NCBI GenBank assembly: GCA_017495105.1
Contig: JAFEIL010000147.1
Span: 1 to 42,720 of the forward strand
Direction: 5' to 3'
Length of the DNA stretch: 42,720 bases
Source of the DNA: Emticicia sp.
GTDB lineage: Bacteria > Bacteroidota > Bacteroidia > Cytophagales > Spirosomataceae
This document shows, in pieces, positions 31,868 through 40,958 of this stretch; positions within the stretch are counted from its first letter, which is position 1; each line of letters opens with the position of its first letter. The position numbers and the translations under genes are program-made. Under the pieces are notes generated by a model. The model worked only from the letters and a program-made list of their open reading frames with translations, was not told where the DNA came from and did no database searches.

Positions 31868-33733
31868 ATGGAAAAATTAGTAGATAAAAATCAGCTTATC
31901 GGAATCGTGTTGTTGATGTGTATGTGGGCAGGTTATGTGTATTTTATGCCTCAAACTCCACCCGAAGAGCCTGCAAAAGTTGCTCCTAAGACGGAAGCTA
32001 AAACAATTGCTACGCCTAGTGTATTGCAAGATACAACAGCCTTAAAAGCCGCTTTTGGCGATTTTGCCAATGCTGCCACGGGAATAGCACAAGATATTAT
32101 TATCGAAAACCAAGATGCTAAATTCACTTTTAGTACACTCGGAGGCTCAATTAAAGAAGCCGTTTTGAAAAACTATTCAACTTATTCAGATTTTCAGAAA
32201 GGTGCAAAAAATCCGATGGTTTTGTTCGATTCTAAAAGTTCGATAATGAACTTGGAAGTACAAACCAATAAAGGCAAAATCGACCTCAAGAAATTGTATT
32301 TTGCTTCTGATGCGAAAACAACTGTTTTGAAAGAAGGAGATTCGACCAAAGTGACATTCAGATTAAACGTAGGTCAGAACCAATACATTGAGCAAGTTTA
32401 TACGATTAAAGGCAAAGGCTATACGATTGAATATGACATAAACTTTGTTGGCGTTGATGCCCTTGTTCAGAACCAACCTGTGCGTTTCTTCTGGCAAGAT
32501 CAGCTTAAAGTTTTAGAGCATGATATTGAAGAAAACCGTAAGTCGGCACAAATCAACTTTTGGAATGCCAAAGAAGATGATTTCGACGATTTAGGAGCAA
32601 ATGCAACGGGAAATGCAGACTTAGCGGCCGAAGACCCAATAAAATGGTATTCATTTAAGCAAAAGTATTTTGTAACTGGTTTTGTAGCGAAAAATCAGCC
32701 ATTAACAGGTGCTAAACTCAAATTGGTTACACCAGAAAACGACCAAAACGTCGTAAAAATCGTTGAAGTTGATGCAAATATGTCCATTTCTGACCTAAAA
32801 ACTGGCAAAGGAAACTTCCGTTTTTACTTTGGTCCAAACGATTATGATTTAGTAAAAGTCGTAGCGGATGGTTTTCATCGAAACGTTTATTTAGGGTATG
32901 ACTTCGTAAAACCAATTAACCGATTTGTTTTTGTACCACTTTTCAAATTGGCCGAATCGTTTATAAGCAATTATGGTCTTTTGATTATTATAGTTGTGCT
33001 TGTGTTGAAAACCTTACTTACACCGTTGATTTATAAGTCATATATTAGTTCGGCTAAAATGCGAATCATGGCACCAGAATTGGCTATTATCAAAGAAAAA
33101 GTAGGCGATGACCAAGTAAAAATGCAACAAGAGCAAATGAAACTCTACCAACAAGTTGGTGTAAACCCTCTGAGTGGTTGCGTTCCGATGCTATTGCAAA
33201 TGCCGATTTTGATGTCAGTATTTTTCTTGTTCCCGAACATGATTATGTTCCGTCAGAAAAATTTCTTATGGGCAAACGACCTTTCAACTTATGATTATCC
33301 AATAAGTTGGGCTACAAGTCTACCAGTTGTGGGTAGTCACATTAGTTTGTTTGTTGTATTGATGACGGTTTCTAGTTTGGCATTTACTTATTATAACAAC
33401 CAAATTACGCCAGACCAACCAGGGCCAATCGACATGAAGAAAATGGCTTATGTTTTTCCAATTGTGTTCTTTTTTGTATTGAATAGTTTCCCTGCGGCAT
33501 TAAGTTTTTATTATTTAGTTTCAAACGTTGTAACGATTATACAACAACAAATTGTTAGAAGGTTCGTTGACGAAGATAAAATTCGTACGATTCTGGATAA
33601 TAATAAAATCAAGTTTCAAGCAAATCCACAAGCCGCTAAAAAAGGCAAGTTTGCTCAATTCATGGAAAATCAAGTAAAGTTGGCAGAAGAGAATCGTAAA
33701 GTACAAAACGACGAAAAGAAAAAGAAAAAATAA
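31868..33733 (+). CDS. yidC: Membrane protein insertase YidC
   Basis: 621 aa, the long Gram-negative form. An N-terminal membrane helix (LIGIVLLMCMWAGYVYFMP) is followed by a periplasmic domain (about 60-345). The conserved insertase domain has membrane segments beginning near FKLAESFISNYGLLIIIVVL and a cytoplasmic hairpin (SAKMRIMAPELAIIKEK, then QVGVNPLSGCVPMLLQMP). The Lys-rich tail (NDEKKKKK) fits ribosome contact. It inserts proteins into the inner membrane with or without SecYEG. It is preceded by pyrG and followed by a TPR/binding-fold lipid-exported protein gene. Confidence 0.97.
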   Translation: MEKLVDKNQLIGIVLLMCMWAGYVYFMPQTPPEEPAKVAPKTEAKTIATPSVLQDTTALKAAFGDFANAATGIAQDIIIENQDAKFTFSTLGGSIKEAVLKNYSTYSDFQKGAKNPMVLFDSKSSIMNLEVQTNKGKIDLKKLYFASDAKTTVLKEGDSTKVTFRLNVGQNQYIEQVYTIKGKGYTIEYDINFVGVDALVQNQPVRFFWQDQLKVLEHDIEENRKSAQINFWNAKEDDFDDLGANATGNADLAAEDPIKWYSFKQKYFVTGFVAKNQPLTGAKLKLVTPENDQNVVKIVEVDANMSISDLKTGKGNFRFYFGPNDYDLVKVVADGFHRNVYLGYDFVKPINRFVFVPLFKLAESFISNYGLLIIIVVLVLKTLLTPLIYKSYISSAKMRIMAPELAIIKEKVGDDQVKMQQEQMKLYQQVGVNPLSGCVPMLLQMPILMSVFFLFPNMIMFRQKNFLWANDLSTYDYPISWATSLPVVGSHISLFVVLMTVSSLAFTYYNNQITPDQPGPIDMKKMAYVFPIVFFFVLNSFPAALSFYYLVSNVVTIIQQQIVRRFVDEDKIRTILDNNKIKFQANPQAAKKGKFAQFMENQVKLAEENRKVQNDEKKKKK

Positions 33734-33746
33734 TTTCTTTGATAGT

Positions 33747-33850
33747 GGATGTTTGATGATGAATGATTTGTGATGTATTAAATTGTTAATTATGTAAGAA
33801 AATTACCTTAATTAATAAATTCAACACTTATTAATATACATCAAACATCC
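33747..33850. repeat. Word-like inverted repeat between yidC and the binding-protein gene
   Basis: GGATGTTTGATG (33747-33758) and its exact complement CATCAAACATCC (33839-33850) flank an AT-rich spacer. Extra GATG/AATGATTTGTGATG words on the left and ATCATC words on the right extend the similarity. The layout is like that at 5725-5866. Confidence 0.7.
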
Positions 33851-33890
33851 ATCATCAAGCACCCCAAATACTTAACTAAACTTTTAACCT

Positions 33891-35564
33891 ATGAAAAGGT
33901 GCTATTGTCTTTTCATCCTTTTGCTGATATCGCACGTATTAGTGGCTCAACAAGCCACTCTTTCAGAAAGGGAATATGCCCTAAAATACAAAAAAGCAGT
34001 ACAGTTATACGCTGCTCAACAGTATTTTGAAGCCCAAAGTGAACTAACTCCGCTCACCAATCGAAAATATTCAAATTCGATGGTGCCTTACGCTCATTTT
34101 TATCACGCTCTTTGTACATTCAAGCAAAATAAGTTTTTTGAAACTCGCATAGTTTTACGTCAACTTTTTGAGCGTTTCCCCGATTGGGATAAAATTGACG
34201 AAGCTTATTTTCTTTATGCTAGTGCTGCTTTAACAGATAATTACATAGACGAAGGCATGCAATACCTCAACCGAATTTCGGGAACAGCTCTAAAAACAGA
34301 CATTGAAAATATGCTTTACTATCATTTTAGTAAAGTAACCGATCGCACACTGTTGAAACAGCTTAATCAAAAGTTTCCAAATAATGCAATAATTGCACAA
34401 TTGCTTGTTGACAATATTCAGAAAAGTAGAACAGTAAGCAAAGAAGATTTAGAAATTTCTGACCGACTAACAAATAAATTTAACTTGGGTGTAAATCAAG
34501 CTGTAAGTAAAAAGACAAATTCGAAAAGAGAAACAAAAGGAGTAGTGAATGTTGCAGTATTACTACCTTTCAGACTTAACGATTTTGATGCTAGCAAGTC
34601 AAACAGAGCCAATCAATACATCTACGATATGTATGTTGGTATGAAATTAGCAAAAAGTAAACTAGAGGCCGAACAAATCAACGTAAATCTTTTAACTTTT
34701 GATATAGACCGTGATGCAAATTTGATTTCTACTTTGGTTGAAAATAATCAATTTTCTCAAGTTGATTTATTGATTGGTCCACTTTATCCTGAAGCTAATA
34801 AAATTGCTAATTATTTTGCCAAATCAAATGATATAGTACAATTACATCCTCTCTCTAATAATCGACAATTAATAACCGATGGAAAAAACACCTTTTTAGC
34901 GGCACCATCATTCGAAACGCAATCGGCAAAAGGATTGGAATATATGAAATCACAAACGATTGGTCGGACAGTAGCAATTTATTATGGAAATACTCGCAAA
35001 GACTCTACATTTGCCTACGCTTATCGTGATGAGGCTATAAAAACAGGCGTTGAAGTAATAACGATTAAAAAATTTATAAACGCCGAAGATATAGATACTC
35101 GTCGCCGAGCAAGCCATATTTTTGTTTCGGGAAGTGAAGAGTCTTTTGGTGGAAAAGTTATCAATGCTTTGGATAAAAAGAAAGTTACTTCTCCGATTAT
35201 AGCAACTTCATCAGCTTTTGACTTCGATGTATCATCACTCAATATTTTCAACCGTGAGCTTTTACTGATTCAATTGGACTATATCAATAGAGATAAAGAT
35301 GAGGTAAAAAATTTCCGTAGTACATACTTCAATGAGCAAAATAGTACTCCTTCATATTACAGTTATTGGGGTTACGATATGTTGCTTTTTTATGCAAGAA
35401 TGCTTAATAATGGCAAAAATCAACTACGAAGTAGCTTAAATGCGATTGAATATACCCAAGGCTATACTTTAGATGGATTTGATTATACAAATGGAGCAAA
35501 CGAAAACCAAATCGTGCCAATTATCAAGTATCAAAATGGAAAATTTATTGAAGTAATAAGATAA
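33891..35564 (+). CDS. TPR plus periplasmic-binding-fold protein (ABC-type ligand-binding/LpoA-like)
   Basis: 557 aa with a signal peptide (MKRCYCLFILLLISHVLVAQ). Residues 25-200 are helical TPR-like repeats (KYKKAVQLYAAQQYFEAQSEL, YFLYASAALTDNYIDEGMQYL in part). From about 220 on, the protein has the type I periplasmic binding-protein fold (VVNVAVLLPFRLNDF, DLLIGPLYPEANKIA, YWGYDMLLFYARML). This combination is annotated as amino-acid ABC transporter substrate-binding protein or LpoA-like penicillin-binding-protein activator. The order TPR then binding fold favours the latter. It is presumably periplasmic. A strong bidirectional terminator follows. Confidence 0.75.
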   Translation: MKRCYCLFILLLISHVLVAQQATLSEREYALKYKKAVQLYAAQQYFEAQSELTPLTNRKYSNSMVPYAHFYHALCTFKQNKFFETRIVLRQLFERFPDWDKIDEAYFLYASAALTDNYIDEGMQYLNRISGTALKTDIENMLYYHFSKVTDRTLLKQLNQKFPNNAIIAQLLVDNIQKSRTVSKEDLEISDRLTNKFNLGVNQAVSKKTNSKRETKGVVNVAVLLPFRLNDFDASKSNRANQYIYDMYVGMKLAKSKLEAEQINVNLLTFDIDRDANLISTLVENNQFSQVDLLIGPLYPEANKIANYFAKSNDIVQLHPLSNNRQLITDGKNTFLAAPSFETQSAKGLEYMKSQTIGRTVAIYYGNTRKDSTFAYAYRDEAIKTGVEVITIKKFINAEDIDTRRRASHIFVSGSEESFGGKVINALDKKKVTSPIIATSSAFDFDVSSLNIFNRELLLIQLDYINRDKDEVKNFRSTYFNEQNSTPSYYSYWGYDMLLFYARMLNNGKNQLRSSLNAIEYTQGYTLDGFDYTNGANENQIVPIIKYQNGKFIEVIR

Positions 35565-35614
35565 ATTTTGGTTGATTGGTGATTTATTAATAAAAATCTG
35601 CTTATTTGTTACAC

Positions 35615-35652
35615 AAAAACGGTGGTCAAGAAATTTCCTGACCACCGTTTTT
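35615..35652. terminator. Bidirectional terminator between convergent genes
   Basis: AAAAACGGTGGTCA and TGACCACCGTTTTT are perfect 14-bp arms with a 10-base loop, giving a T-run in both directions. It serves the plus-strand gene ending at 35564 and the minus-strand gene ending at 35676. Confidence 0.92.
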
Positions 35653-35675
35653 ACTATCAATTATATGCAAAAAAA

Positions 35676-36659
35676 CTATTCAAATAGTTTATCATATTGA
35701 TTTCCAGAAGGTTTACTTGAAGAAACACTATTTCCAGCAATCAAGGCTTTTTTATCATCACCCAAAAGTAGCGATATGCCTTCTTTTTCCCATTTCTCCA
35801 ACATATTCAATCCTTCTTCTTCAAATACACCATTTTGTAGGTCAATCGAATCCATGAAGTTAGAGGAAACTTCCATGAAACGTTGCATTTCGCCTACTTT
35901 TTGACTTACATCATCGGTAATCGACTCCATAGCCATATCAAACATTTGACGTTGGTCTTTATCACCATTCATGATATTCATGGCCGAACGCATAGCTGAA
36001 TGGCTTGCACGAATCGCCTTACGTTCCTGTTCTTTCACAATCACTTGGTCTTTTATATCTTCGAGCATGATTTCCGAATTTTCATACATTTTACCCAAAA
36101 CGCGATAAAGAATTTCCATTTTTTTGTACAAATCATCGAGTTTCATATTCGACTCTTGCAAACGACCAGCTTTACGGGCTTTTAGTACCATCATGGCCTG
36201 TTTATCGGTTTCTTTGGCTTTGCTCGCCAAACTGAGGTCGTTTTGGATCTGCTTTTTGTTATTATCAATAATCGTTTTCAAATTAATCATCTGTCCTTTC
36301 AGCTTTGAAATTTGCTGATTCATCTTACCTAAATTTCCTTGAAGCTCTTCGATATAGGTTTTCAAAATTCCGATTGGGTCAAGTTGCACAAAAAGCCCAG
36401 TTACCCAACGCATGATACTTTTATAAATATAGAAAATCAAATTACGCATTTTTGGGTCGAGAATCATGTAGATAACTGCTGCCAAAACAATGAGTAAACC
36501 TGCTAAGTATAGCGTATTTGAGGCCAAAGTTATCAGAATTGGCAAAGCTTGATAAAATAAATATCCCCCGCCCAATAATGCACCTGCGGCAAATAGCATT
36601 CCCGTTGTGCCCTCAGGGCGATTCCAAAATGATTTAGGTTTTGATTCTTGTAATTCCAT
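35676..36659 (-). CDS. Membrane-anchored coiled-coil protein, PspA/IM30-like layout
   Basis: 327 aa from the ATG at 36659. A longer frame to an ATG at 36725 would add 22 residues encoded entirely by a G-rich repeat and hairpin, so the shorter start is preferred. Two hydrophobic segments lie near residues 20-70 (TTGMLFAAGALLGGGYLFYQ, LYLAGLLIVLAAVIYMI), followed by a long coiled coil (about 110-290, LKTYIEELQGNLGKMNQQIS). The helical pattern and K/E/Q content resemble PspA/VipA-type membrane-associated proteins, but no family is certain. Its neighbour upstream on the same strand is another coiled-coil protein, so the two probably form a complex. Confidence 0.72.
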   Translation of the reverse strand: MELQESKPKSFWNRPEGTTGMLFAAGALLGGGYLFYQALPILITLASNTLYLAGLLIVLAAVIYMILDPKMRNLIFYIYKSIMRWVTGLFVQLDPIGILKTYIEELQGNLGKMNQQISKLKGQMINLKTIIDNNKKQIQNDLSLASKAKETDKQAMMVLKARKAGRLQESNMKLDDLYKKMEILYRVLGKMYENSEIMLEDIKDQVIVKEQERKAIRASHSAMRSAMNIMNGDKDQRQMFDMAMESITDDVSQKVGEMQRFMEVSSNFMDSIDLQNGVFEEEGLNMLEKWEKEGISLLLGDDKKALIAGNSVSSSKPSGNQYDKLFE

Positions 36660-36670
36660 TGTTAAAAGGT

Positions 36671-36734
36671 AACCCCCAGCCTCTAAAGGGGAGTTTTGTT
36701 TTTGATTGAAAAGAGAAAGAGGCATTTCTCTTTT
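36671..36734. repeat. G-rich repeat plus hairpin in front of the coiled-coil gene
   Basis: 36671-36697 holds the CCCCCAGCCTCTAAAGGGGA-type element, a motif I recall as common in Bacteroidota intergenic DNA. 36709-36734 is a perfect 10-bp hairpin (AAAAGAGAAA / TTTCTCTTTT, loop 6). Both lie between the two coiled-coil genes. Confidence 0.65.
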
Positions 36735-36847
36735 TGGTTTAGGTATTTTTTAAAATTGTTAAAATTGTTGTTATAGTTTCAAATTGTTTAAAACAAAAAA
36801 CAATTTTGCAATAAATACTAAAAAATGCTGTAAAATCAACAATGCTT

Positions 36848-37513
36848 TTACTTCAAATACTTTTTCATATTCTCAATATCTTGACCAATTTGATTAATTA
36901 AATCGCTGTATGTTGCATGAAAATCGTTCAAGGTTGTTTCTATTTTAACAACTGCCTCCGAAATTTCAGCTTTCATTTTCCCCATATCTTCTTGATGAGC
37001 AGCTATTTCTTGTGTGAGTTTAGCAATTTGTTCTCCTTTGGCTTTAATGGTAGCGTCGAGGTCAATAATTGCTTTTTCTTTACTTCCAATTTGCTTTTGG
37101 CGTTGAACATTGACTGACTCCTGAAATTTGGAATCTTCTGTCTTTAGTACATTCAAGTAAAATTGTGCCGAATCATTCAACGTCTGACTCGAAACGCCCA
37201 TTGCTTGTGCAGCTGCATAAGCCGAACTATATCTGGTTGCTTCATCCATTGGCATTTTGGAGAGTGTCTGCAAAGACTTTTTGTACTCTAAATAATCAAA
37301 CCCTAGTTGATTATTTGTTTCCATTGCTCCAAATAAAATCTCGTAGAATTTGTCAGACACTTTACCCTTCGACAGCTCTACCTCTATTTTGGTTGTTGGT
37401 ACTGCGGTTTTAACAGTTACATCAGTTTTTGTAGATGTAGCTTCGGAGGCATTACCATCAGCGGGAGCTTGAACAATAAAAATACCTTTTAGTTTTGATA
37501 AAAAATCGCTCAT
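36848..37513 (-). CDS. Coiled-coil protein, partner of the PspA-like protein
   Basis: 221 aa, no signal peptide. A short Ser/Thr/Ala-rich region (residues 15-45) is followed by a compact helical part (KFYEILFGAMETNNQLGFDY) and a C-terminal coiled coil (about 130-215, LDATIKAKGEQIAKLTQEIA). Not recognised as a named family. It lies 188 bp upstream of the membrane coiled-coil gene on the same strand, and both contain long amphipathic helices, so interaction is plausible. The gap between them carries a hairpin and a G-rich repeat that may reduce read-through. Confidence 0.7.
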   Translation of the reverse strand: MSDFLSKLKGIFIVQAPADGNASEATSTKTDVTVKTAVPTTKIEVELSKGKVSDKFYEILFGAMETNNQLGFDYLEYKKSLQTLSKMPMDEATRYSSAYAAAQAMGVSSQTLNDSAQFYLNVLKTEDSKFQESVNVQRQKQIGSKEKAIIDLDATIKAKGEQIAKLTQEIAAHQEDMGKMKAEISEAVVKIETTLNDFHATYSDLINQIGQDIENMKKYLK

Positions 37514-37528
37514 ATTTTTTTATTTATG

Positions 37529-37600
37529 TTTTAGGCTATCTGCTTTAAGCATTTTTTTTATCACTATAAAATATTAACCTACAGCCTAAAGCAGTAAAGC
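37529..37600. repeat. Word-shuffled inverted repeat upstream of the coiled-coil gene
   Basis: The left part (37529-37550) reads TTTTAGGCT-AT-CTGCTTTAAGC and the right part (37581-37600) holds AGCCTAAA and GCAGTAAAGC. TTTAGGCT can pair with AGCCTAAA, or CTGCTTTA with TAAAGCAG, but not both, so alternative hairpins exist. Confidence 0.55.
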
Positions 37601-37746
37601 AATACAAATTTCATTTACTTTAAAGATTCTACAAATCATTTCATATAATTCAAGCAAAAGGTGTGTCGAATGGCTAAATTTAGTGATGATATTTTGATTA
37701 TAAATTATTCTCTCAAAATATTTATATGAAATCAGTCCGAAAGTAT

Positions 37747-37754
37747 TAAATTTG
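37747..37754 (+). promoter_or_regulatory. Putative -7 element of the PSD1 gene
   Basis: TAAATTTG, 27 bp before the ATG at 37781. No -33 TTG at the usual distance. Confidence 0.4.
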
Positions 37755-37780
37755 TCAAACTCAGACTTGTATAGACATCT

Positions 37781-40528
37781 ATGAAACGTTCAAAAATTCT
37801 ACTTATAAGTGTATCCGCTGCCGCGGTCATTGGCTCAATGGCTTTTAGTTTCAACCCTTTCAAAGATGAGGTTGATTTTAATACCGAAGTAAAGCCAATT
37901 TTGAACAAACACTGCGTGGCTTGTCACGGAGGTGTGAAAAAAGCTGCCAATCTTAGCTTTTTATTTTCACACGAAGCTATAAATACGAAAGGGAAATCTG
38001 GAAAAATTGCTATTGTGGCTGGCGATGCCGCACATTCAGAATTTTATAAACGCCTCATTACGAATGATTTAGATGAGAGAATGCCAAAAAATGAAGAGCC
38101 TCTGAAGAAAGAAGAAATCGAAACACTAAAAAAATGGATTGATGGTGGAGCAAAATGGGGCGAACATTGGGCTTATCAAAAACCCGAAAAACCAAGTGTT
38201 CCATCAGTTGGTGGTTTTTTTTCACGAATAGGTCTCTTTAAAGATGATGAAACTCGATTTTCAAAAAACGAAATCGACCATTTTGTGTTGGAAAAACTTA
38301 AAAAAGAAGGACTTTCACATTCACCCGAAGCTGAAAAAGGCACATTGTTACGCAGAGTTTATTTAGATTTAACTGGCTTACCTCCTACTGAACTACAATT
38401 GCAAGAGTTCATGAAAGATGAATCTGAAAATGCCTACGAAAAAGTAGTCAATCAGCTACTCGACTCACCTGCTTATGGCGAACGCTGGGCAGCAATGTGG
38501 CTTGATTTGGCTCGTTACGCCGACACTAAAGGCTATGAGCGTGATGTTTACCGAAATATTTGGCGATACCGAGATTATGTAATCAAAGCTTTCAACGAAG
38601 ATAAACCTTTCGACCAATTTACGATTGAGCAATTGGCTGGTGATTTATTACCAAAACCATCTGATAATCAACTAATTGCGACAGCTTTTCACCGAAACAC
38701 AATGACCAACGACGAAGGCGGAACAGTGGATGAAGAGTTCAGAGTAGCAGCTCTAATCGACCGAGTAAGCACTACTTTTGATGTTTGGCAAGGCACAACG
38801 ATGGCTTGTGTACAATGCCATACGCATCCTTATGACCCTTTTGTGCATGAAGAATATTATAAAACAATGGCTTTTTTCAATAATACTCGTGATGAAGATG
38901 TAGTGAGTGAAACACCTTATTTAAGATTCTACAAAAAGGAAGATTCAAGCAAGATTCAAGAAATAAAAAAATGGATTTTGAACAAAAGTTCATACCAAAA
39001 GGCACAAGAATTTGAGCATTTTGCCAGAGTTTTAGAACCAAAAATCAATTCGCACGATATTGAGCAATTATCGCCCGTCACTTCTTCATTACTCGATGCC
39101 AAATATTTGGGACTTCAACATACTGGCTATGGAAGGCTACGTAACGTTTCGCTAAATGGTAAAAACAGAATGTTAATGACATTTAATACAGGTAATGAAA
39201 AAGGCACACTGCTTGTAAGAGATAATGCTTTAAATGGCAAAATTTTGGTAAATATTCCGATTTTCAAGACTCGTGACACAGTCATGTTTTATAATTTACC
39301 AAAGTTAGAAGGCAAGCATGATTTGTATTTTGTATTCACAAACCCAAAAACGCCTAAAGGGTGGTTACAAATCAAATGGGTTGCATTTCAAAACACGTTT
39401 GCTGAAACAACTGACTATCAAGTCATTGAAACGAAATATAAAGAAATCTTAAACGCAAAAGCTGATTACAGTCCGATTTTAGTAGAAGGCACTGGTGATT
39501 TGGCTCGCAAACAACATGTTTTTGAACGTGGAAATTGGCTTGTTAAAGGTAAAGAAGTAAAACCTGATGTACCTAAATATTTATCGCAAATGCCAAAAGA
39601 ATATCCTCGTAATAGATTAGGTTTTGCTAAATGGTTGGTCGATGGCAGAAACCCACTTACATCTAGGGTAATTGTGAATCGTTTTTGGGAACAACTTTTC
39701 GGAACTGGAATCGTAGAAACTGTTGAAGATTTTGGCACGCAAGGATTTACTCCATCGCACCCCGAAATGCTTGATTATCTGGCCGTTACATTTCAAGATG
39801 ACATGAAATGGAGTGTAAAGAAATTGCTCAAAATGATGGTTATGTCAGGAACTTACCGCCAATCTTCAGCCGTAAATCAAACTTTAGTTGAAAAAGACCC
39901 AAGTAATAAGTTTTTGGCTCGTGGACCAAGAATTAGGCTTTCGGCAGAGCAAGTACGTGACCAAGCATTGCTTGTAAGTGGTCTTTTATCTAAGAAAATG
40001 TTCGGCAAAAGTGTAATGCCTTATCAACCCGAAGGAATGTGGGCTTCGCCTTGGAGTGGTGAATCTTGGAATACTTCAAACGGGGAAGATAAACATCGCC
40101 GAGCAATATATACTTTTTGGAAACGGACTTCACCCTATCCATCGATGATGTCGTTTGATGCACCAAGCCGAGAATTTTGTCAGTCAAGACGCTTACGCAC
40201 AAATACACCTTTGCAAGCACTCGTAACCCTCAACGATCCTTCGTACGTAGAAGCAGCCCAAGAGTTAGCAAAAAGTATGATGAAGAAAGGAAAAACACCT
40301 GAGCAACAAATTCAAGCGGGTTTCAATAAAATTATGATGCGAGATATTGATAGCCGTGAACTGAAAATTCTAACAAAACTATATCTGCAAACTGAGCAGC
40401 AATACCGTAAAAATCCGGTGGAAGCTTATAAGTTTTTTGGTCGCTCTGATACTTCTCCATCATTGGCAGCAATGGCAGTTACGGCCAATGCGATGCTTAA
40501 CTTAGATGAGGTTGTAACGAAGGAGTAA
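37781..40528 (+). CDS. PSD1 and planctomycete cytochrome c domain-containing protein (DUF1549/DUF1553)
   Basis: 915 aa. An N-terminal hydrophobic segment (about 5-25) marks export. A C-type haem site CVACH (45-49) lies in a PSC1-type domain, followed by DUF1549 (about 165-360) with a second CxxCH (CVQCH, 343-347). A beta-sandwich region resembling a CBM6 lies at about 430-520, and DUF1553 covers about 610-880 (NPLTSRVIVNRFWEQLFGTGIVET, in part). Such proteins occur with secreted DUF1501 sulfatase-like proteins in Planctomycetes and Bacteroidota and are thought to act in sugar or sulfated-sugar oxidation. No DUF1501 gene follows here; a small phosphatase and a Tat-exported isomerase-like gene do instead. 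Length fits the family. Confidence 0.9.
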   Translation: MKRSKILLISVSAAAVIGSMAFSFNPFKDEVDFNTEVKPILNKHCVACHGGVKKAANLSFLFSHEAINTKGKSGKIAIVAGDAAHSEFYKRLITNDLDERMPKNEEPLKKEEIETLKKWIDGGAKWGEHWAYQKPEKPSVPSVGGFFSRIGLFKDDETRFSKNEIDHFVLEKLKKEGLSHSPEAEKGTLLRRVYLDLTGLPPTELQLQEFMKDESENAYEKVVNQLLDSPAYGERWAAMWLDLARYADTKGYERDVYRNIWRYRDYVIKAFNEDKPFDQFTIEQLAGDLLPKPSDNQLIATAFHRNTMTNDEGGTVDEEFRVAALIDRVSTTFDVWQGTTMACVQCHTHPYDPFVHEEYYKTMAFFNNTRDEDVVSETPYLRFYKKEDSSKIQEIKKWILNKSSYQKAQEFEHFARVLEPKINSHDIEQLSPVTSSLLDAKYLGLQHTGYGRLRNVSLNGKNRMLMTFNTGNEKGTLLVRDNALNGKILVNIPIFKTRDTVMFYNLPKLEGKHDLYFVFTNPKTPKGWLQIKWVAFQNTFAETTDYQVIETKYKEILNAKADYSPILVEGTGDLARKQHVFERGNWLVKGKEVKPDVPKYLSQMPKEYPRNRLGFAKWLVDGRNPLTSRVIVNRFWEQLFGTGIVETVEDFGTQGFTPSHPEMLDYLAVTFQDDMKWSVKKLLKMMVMSGTYRQSSAVNQTLVEKDPSNKFLARGPRIRLSAEQVRDQALLVSGLLSKKMFGKSVMPYQPEGMWASPWSGESWNTSNGEDKHRRAIYTFWKRTSPYPSMMSFDAPSREFCQSRRLRTNTPLQALVTLNDPSYVEAAQELAKSMMKKGKTPEQQIQAGFNKIMMRDIDSRELKILTKLYLQTEQQYRKNPVEAYKFFGRSDTSPSLAAMAVTANAMLNLDEVVTKE

Positions 40529-40554
40529 ACATTAATTCAAACAAAACACAAAAA

Positions 40555-40872
40555 ATGAATCTACTTTTTGTATGCAGCAGGAACCAATGGCGAAGCCCCA
40601 CGGCTGAAGAAATATTCAAAAATAGCCAAGAACATCAAGTAAAGTCGGCCGGAACTGAGCCTTCAGCACGCATAAAAATTACCGAAAAGCTAATCAACTG
40701 GGCGGATATAATTTTTGTAATGGAAAAAAAGCACAAAGACCGAATCGAACAAAGATTTGCTACAGTGGTCAATGAAAAAGAATTAATTGTCCTAGATATC
40801 CCTGACGATTATCAATTTATGGATGAAGAATTAGTAGATTTAATCAAACTTTCAGTTTCAGCCTATTTATAG
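40555..40872 (+). CDS. Low-molecular-weight protein tyrosine phosphatase-like protein
   Basis: 105 aa, shorter than the usual 150. The opening MNLLFVCSRNQWRSPTAEEI contains the C-x5-R-S phosphate loop (Cys7, Arg13, Ser14). The central part has SAGTEPSARIKITEKLINWADIIFVM in family order, but the typical C-terminal aspartate motif is reduced to LDIPDDYQFMDEEL. This short branch of the family is frequent in bacteria. It probably acts on a phosphotyrosine or arsenate-like substrate in the cytoplasm. It starts 27 bp after the PSD1 gene and is probably in the same transcript, although the two roles are unrelated. Confidence 0.85.
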   Translation: MNLLFVCSRNQWRSPTAEEIFKNSQEHQVKSAGTEPSARIKITEKLINWADIIFVMEKKHKDRIEQRFATVVNEKELIVLDIPDDYQFMDEELVDLIKLSVSAYL

Positions 40873-40958
40873 CACGATTAATCAATTACTTCATTTGTGG
40901 TATTAAATAATTTATTGAAATTTCAACCATAAACTAACAAAATTAAACATTCTAAACT

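Noticed and set aside
36660-36725. Upstream ATG of the membrane coiled-coil protein
   Set aside because: The added 22 residues are encoded wholly by a G-rich repeat and hairpin; the ATG at 36659 is more likely.
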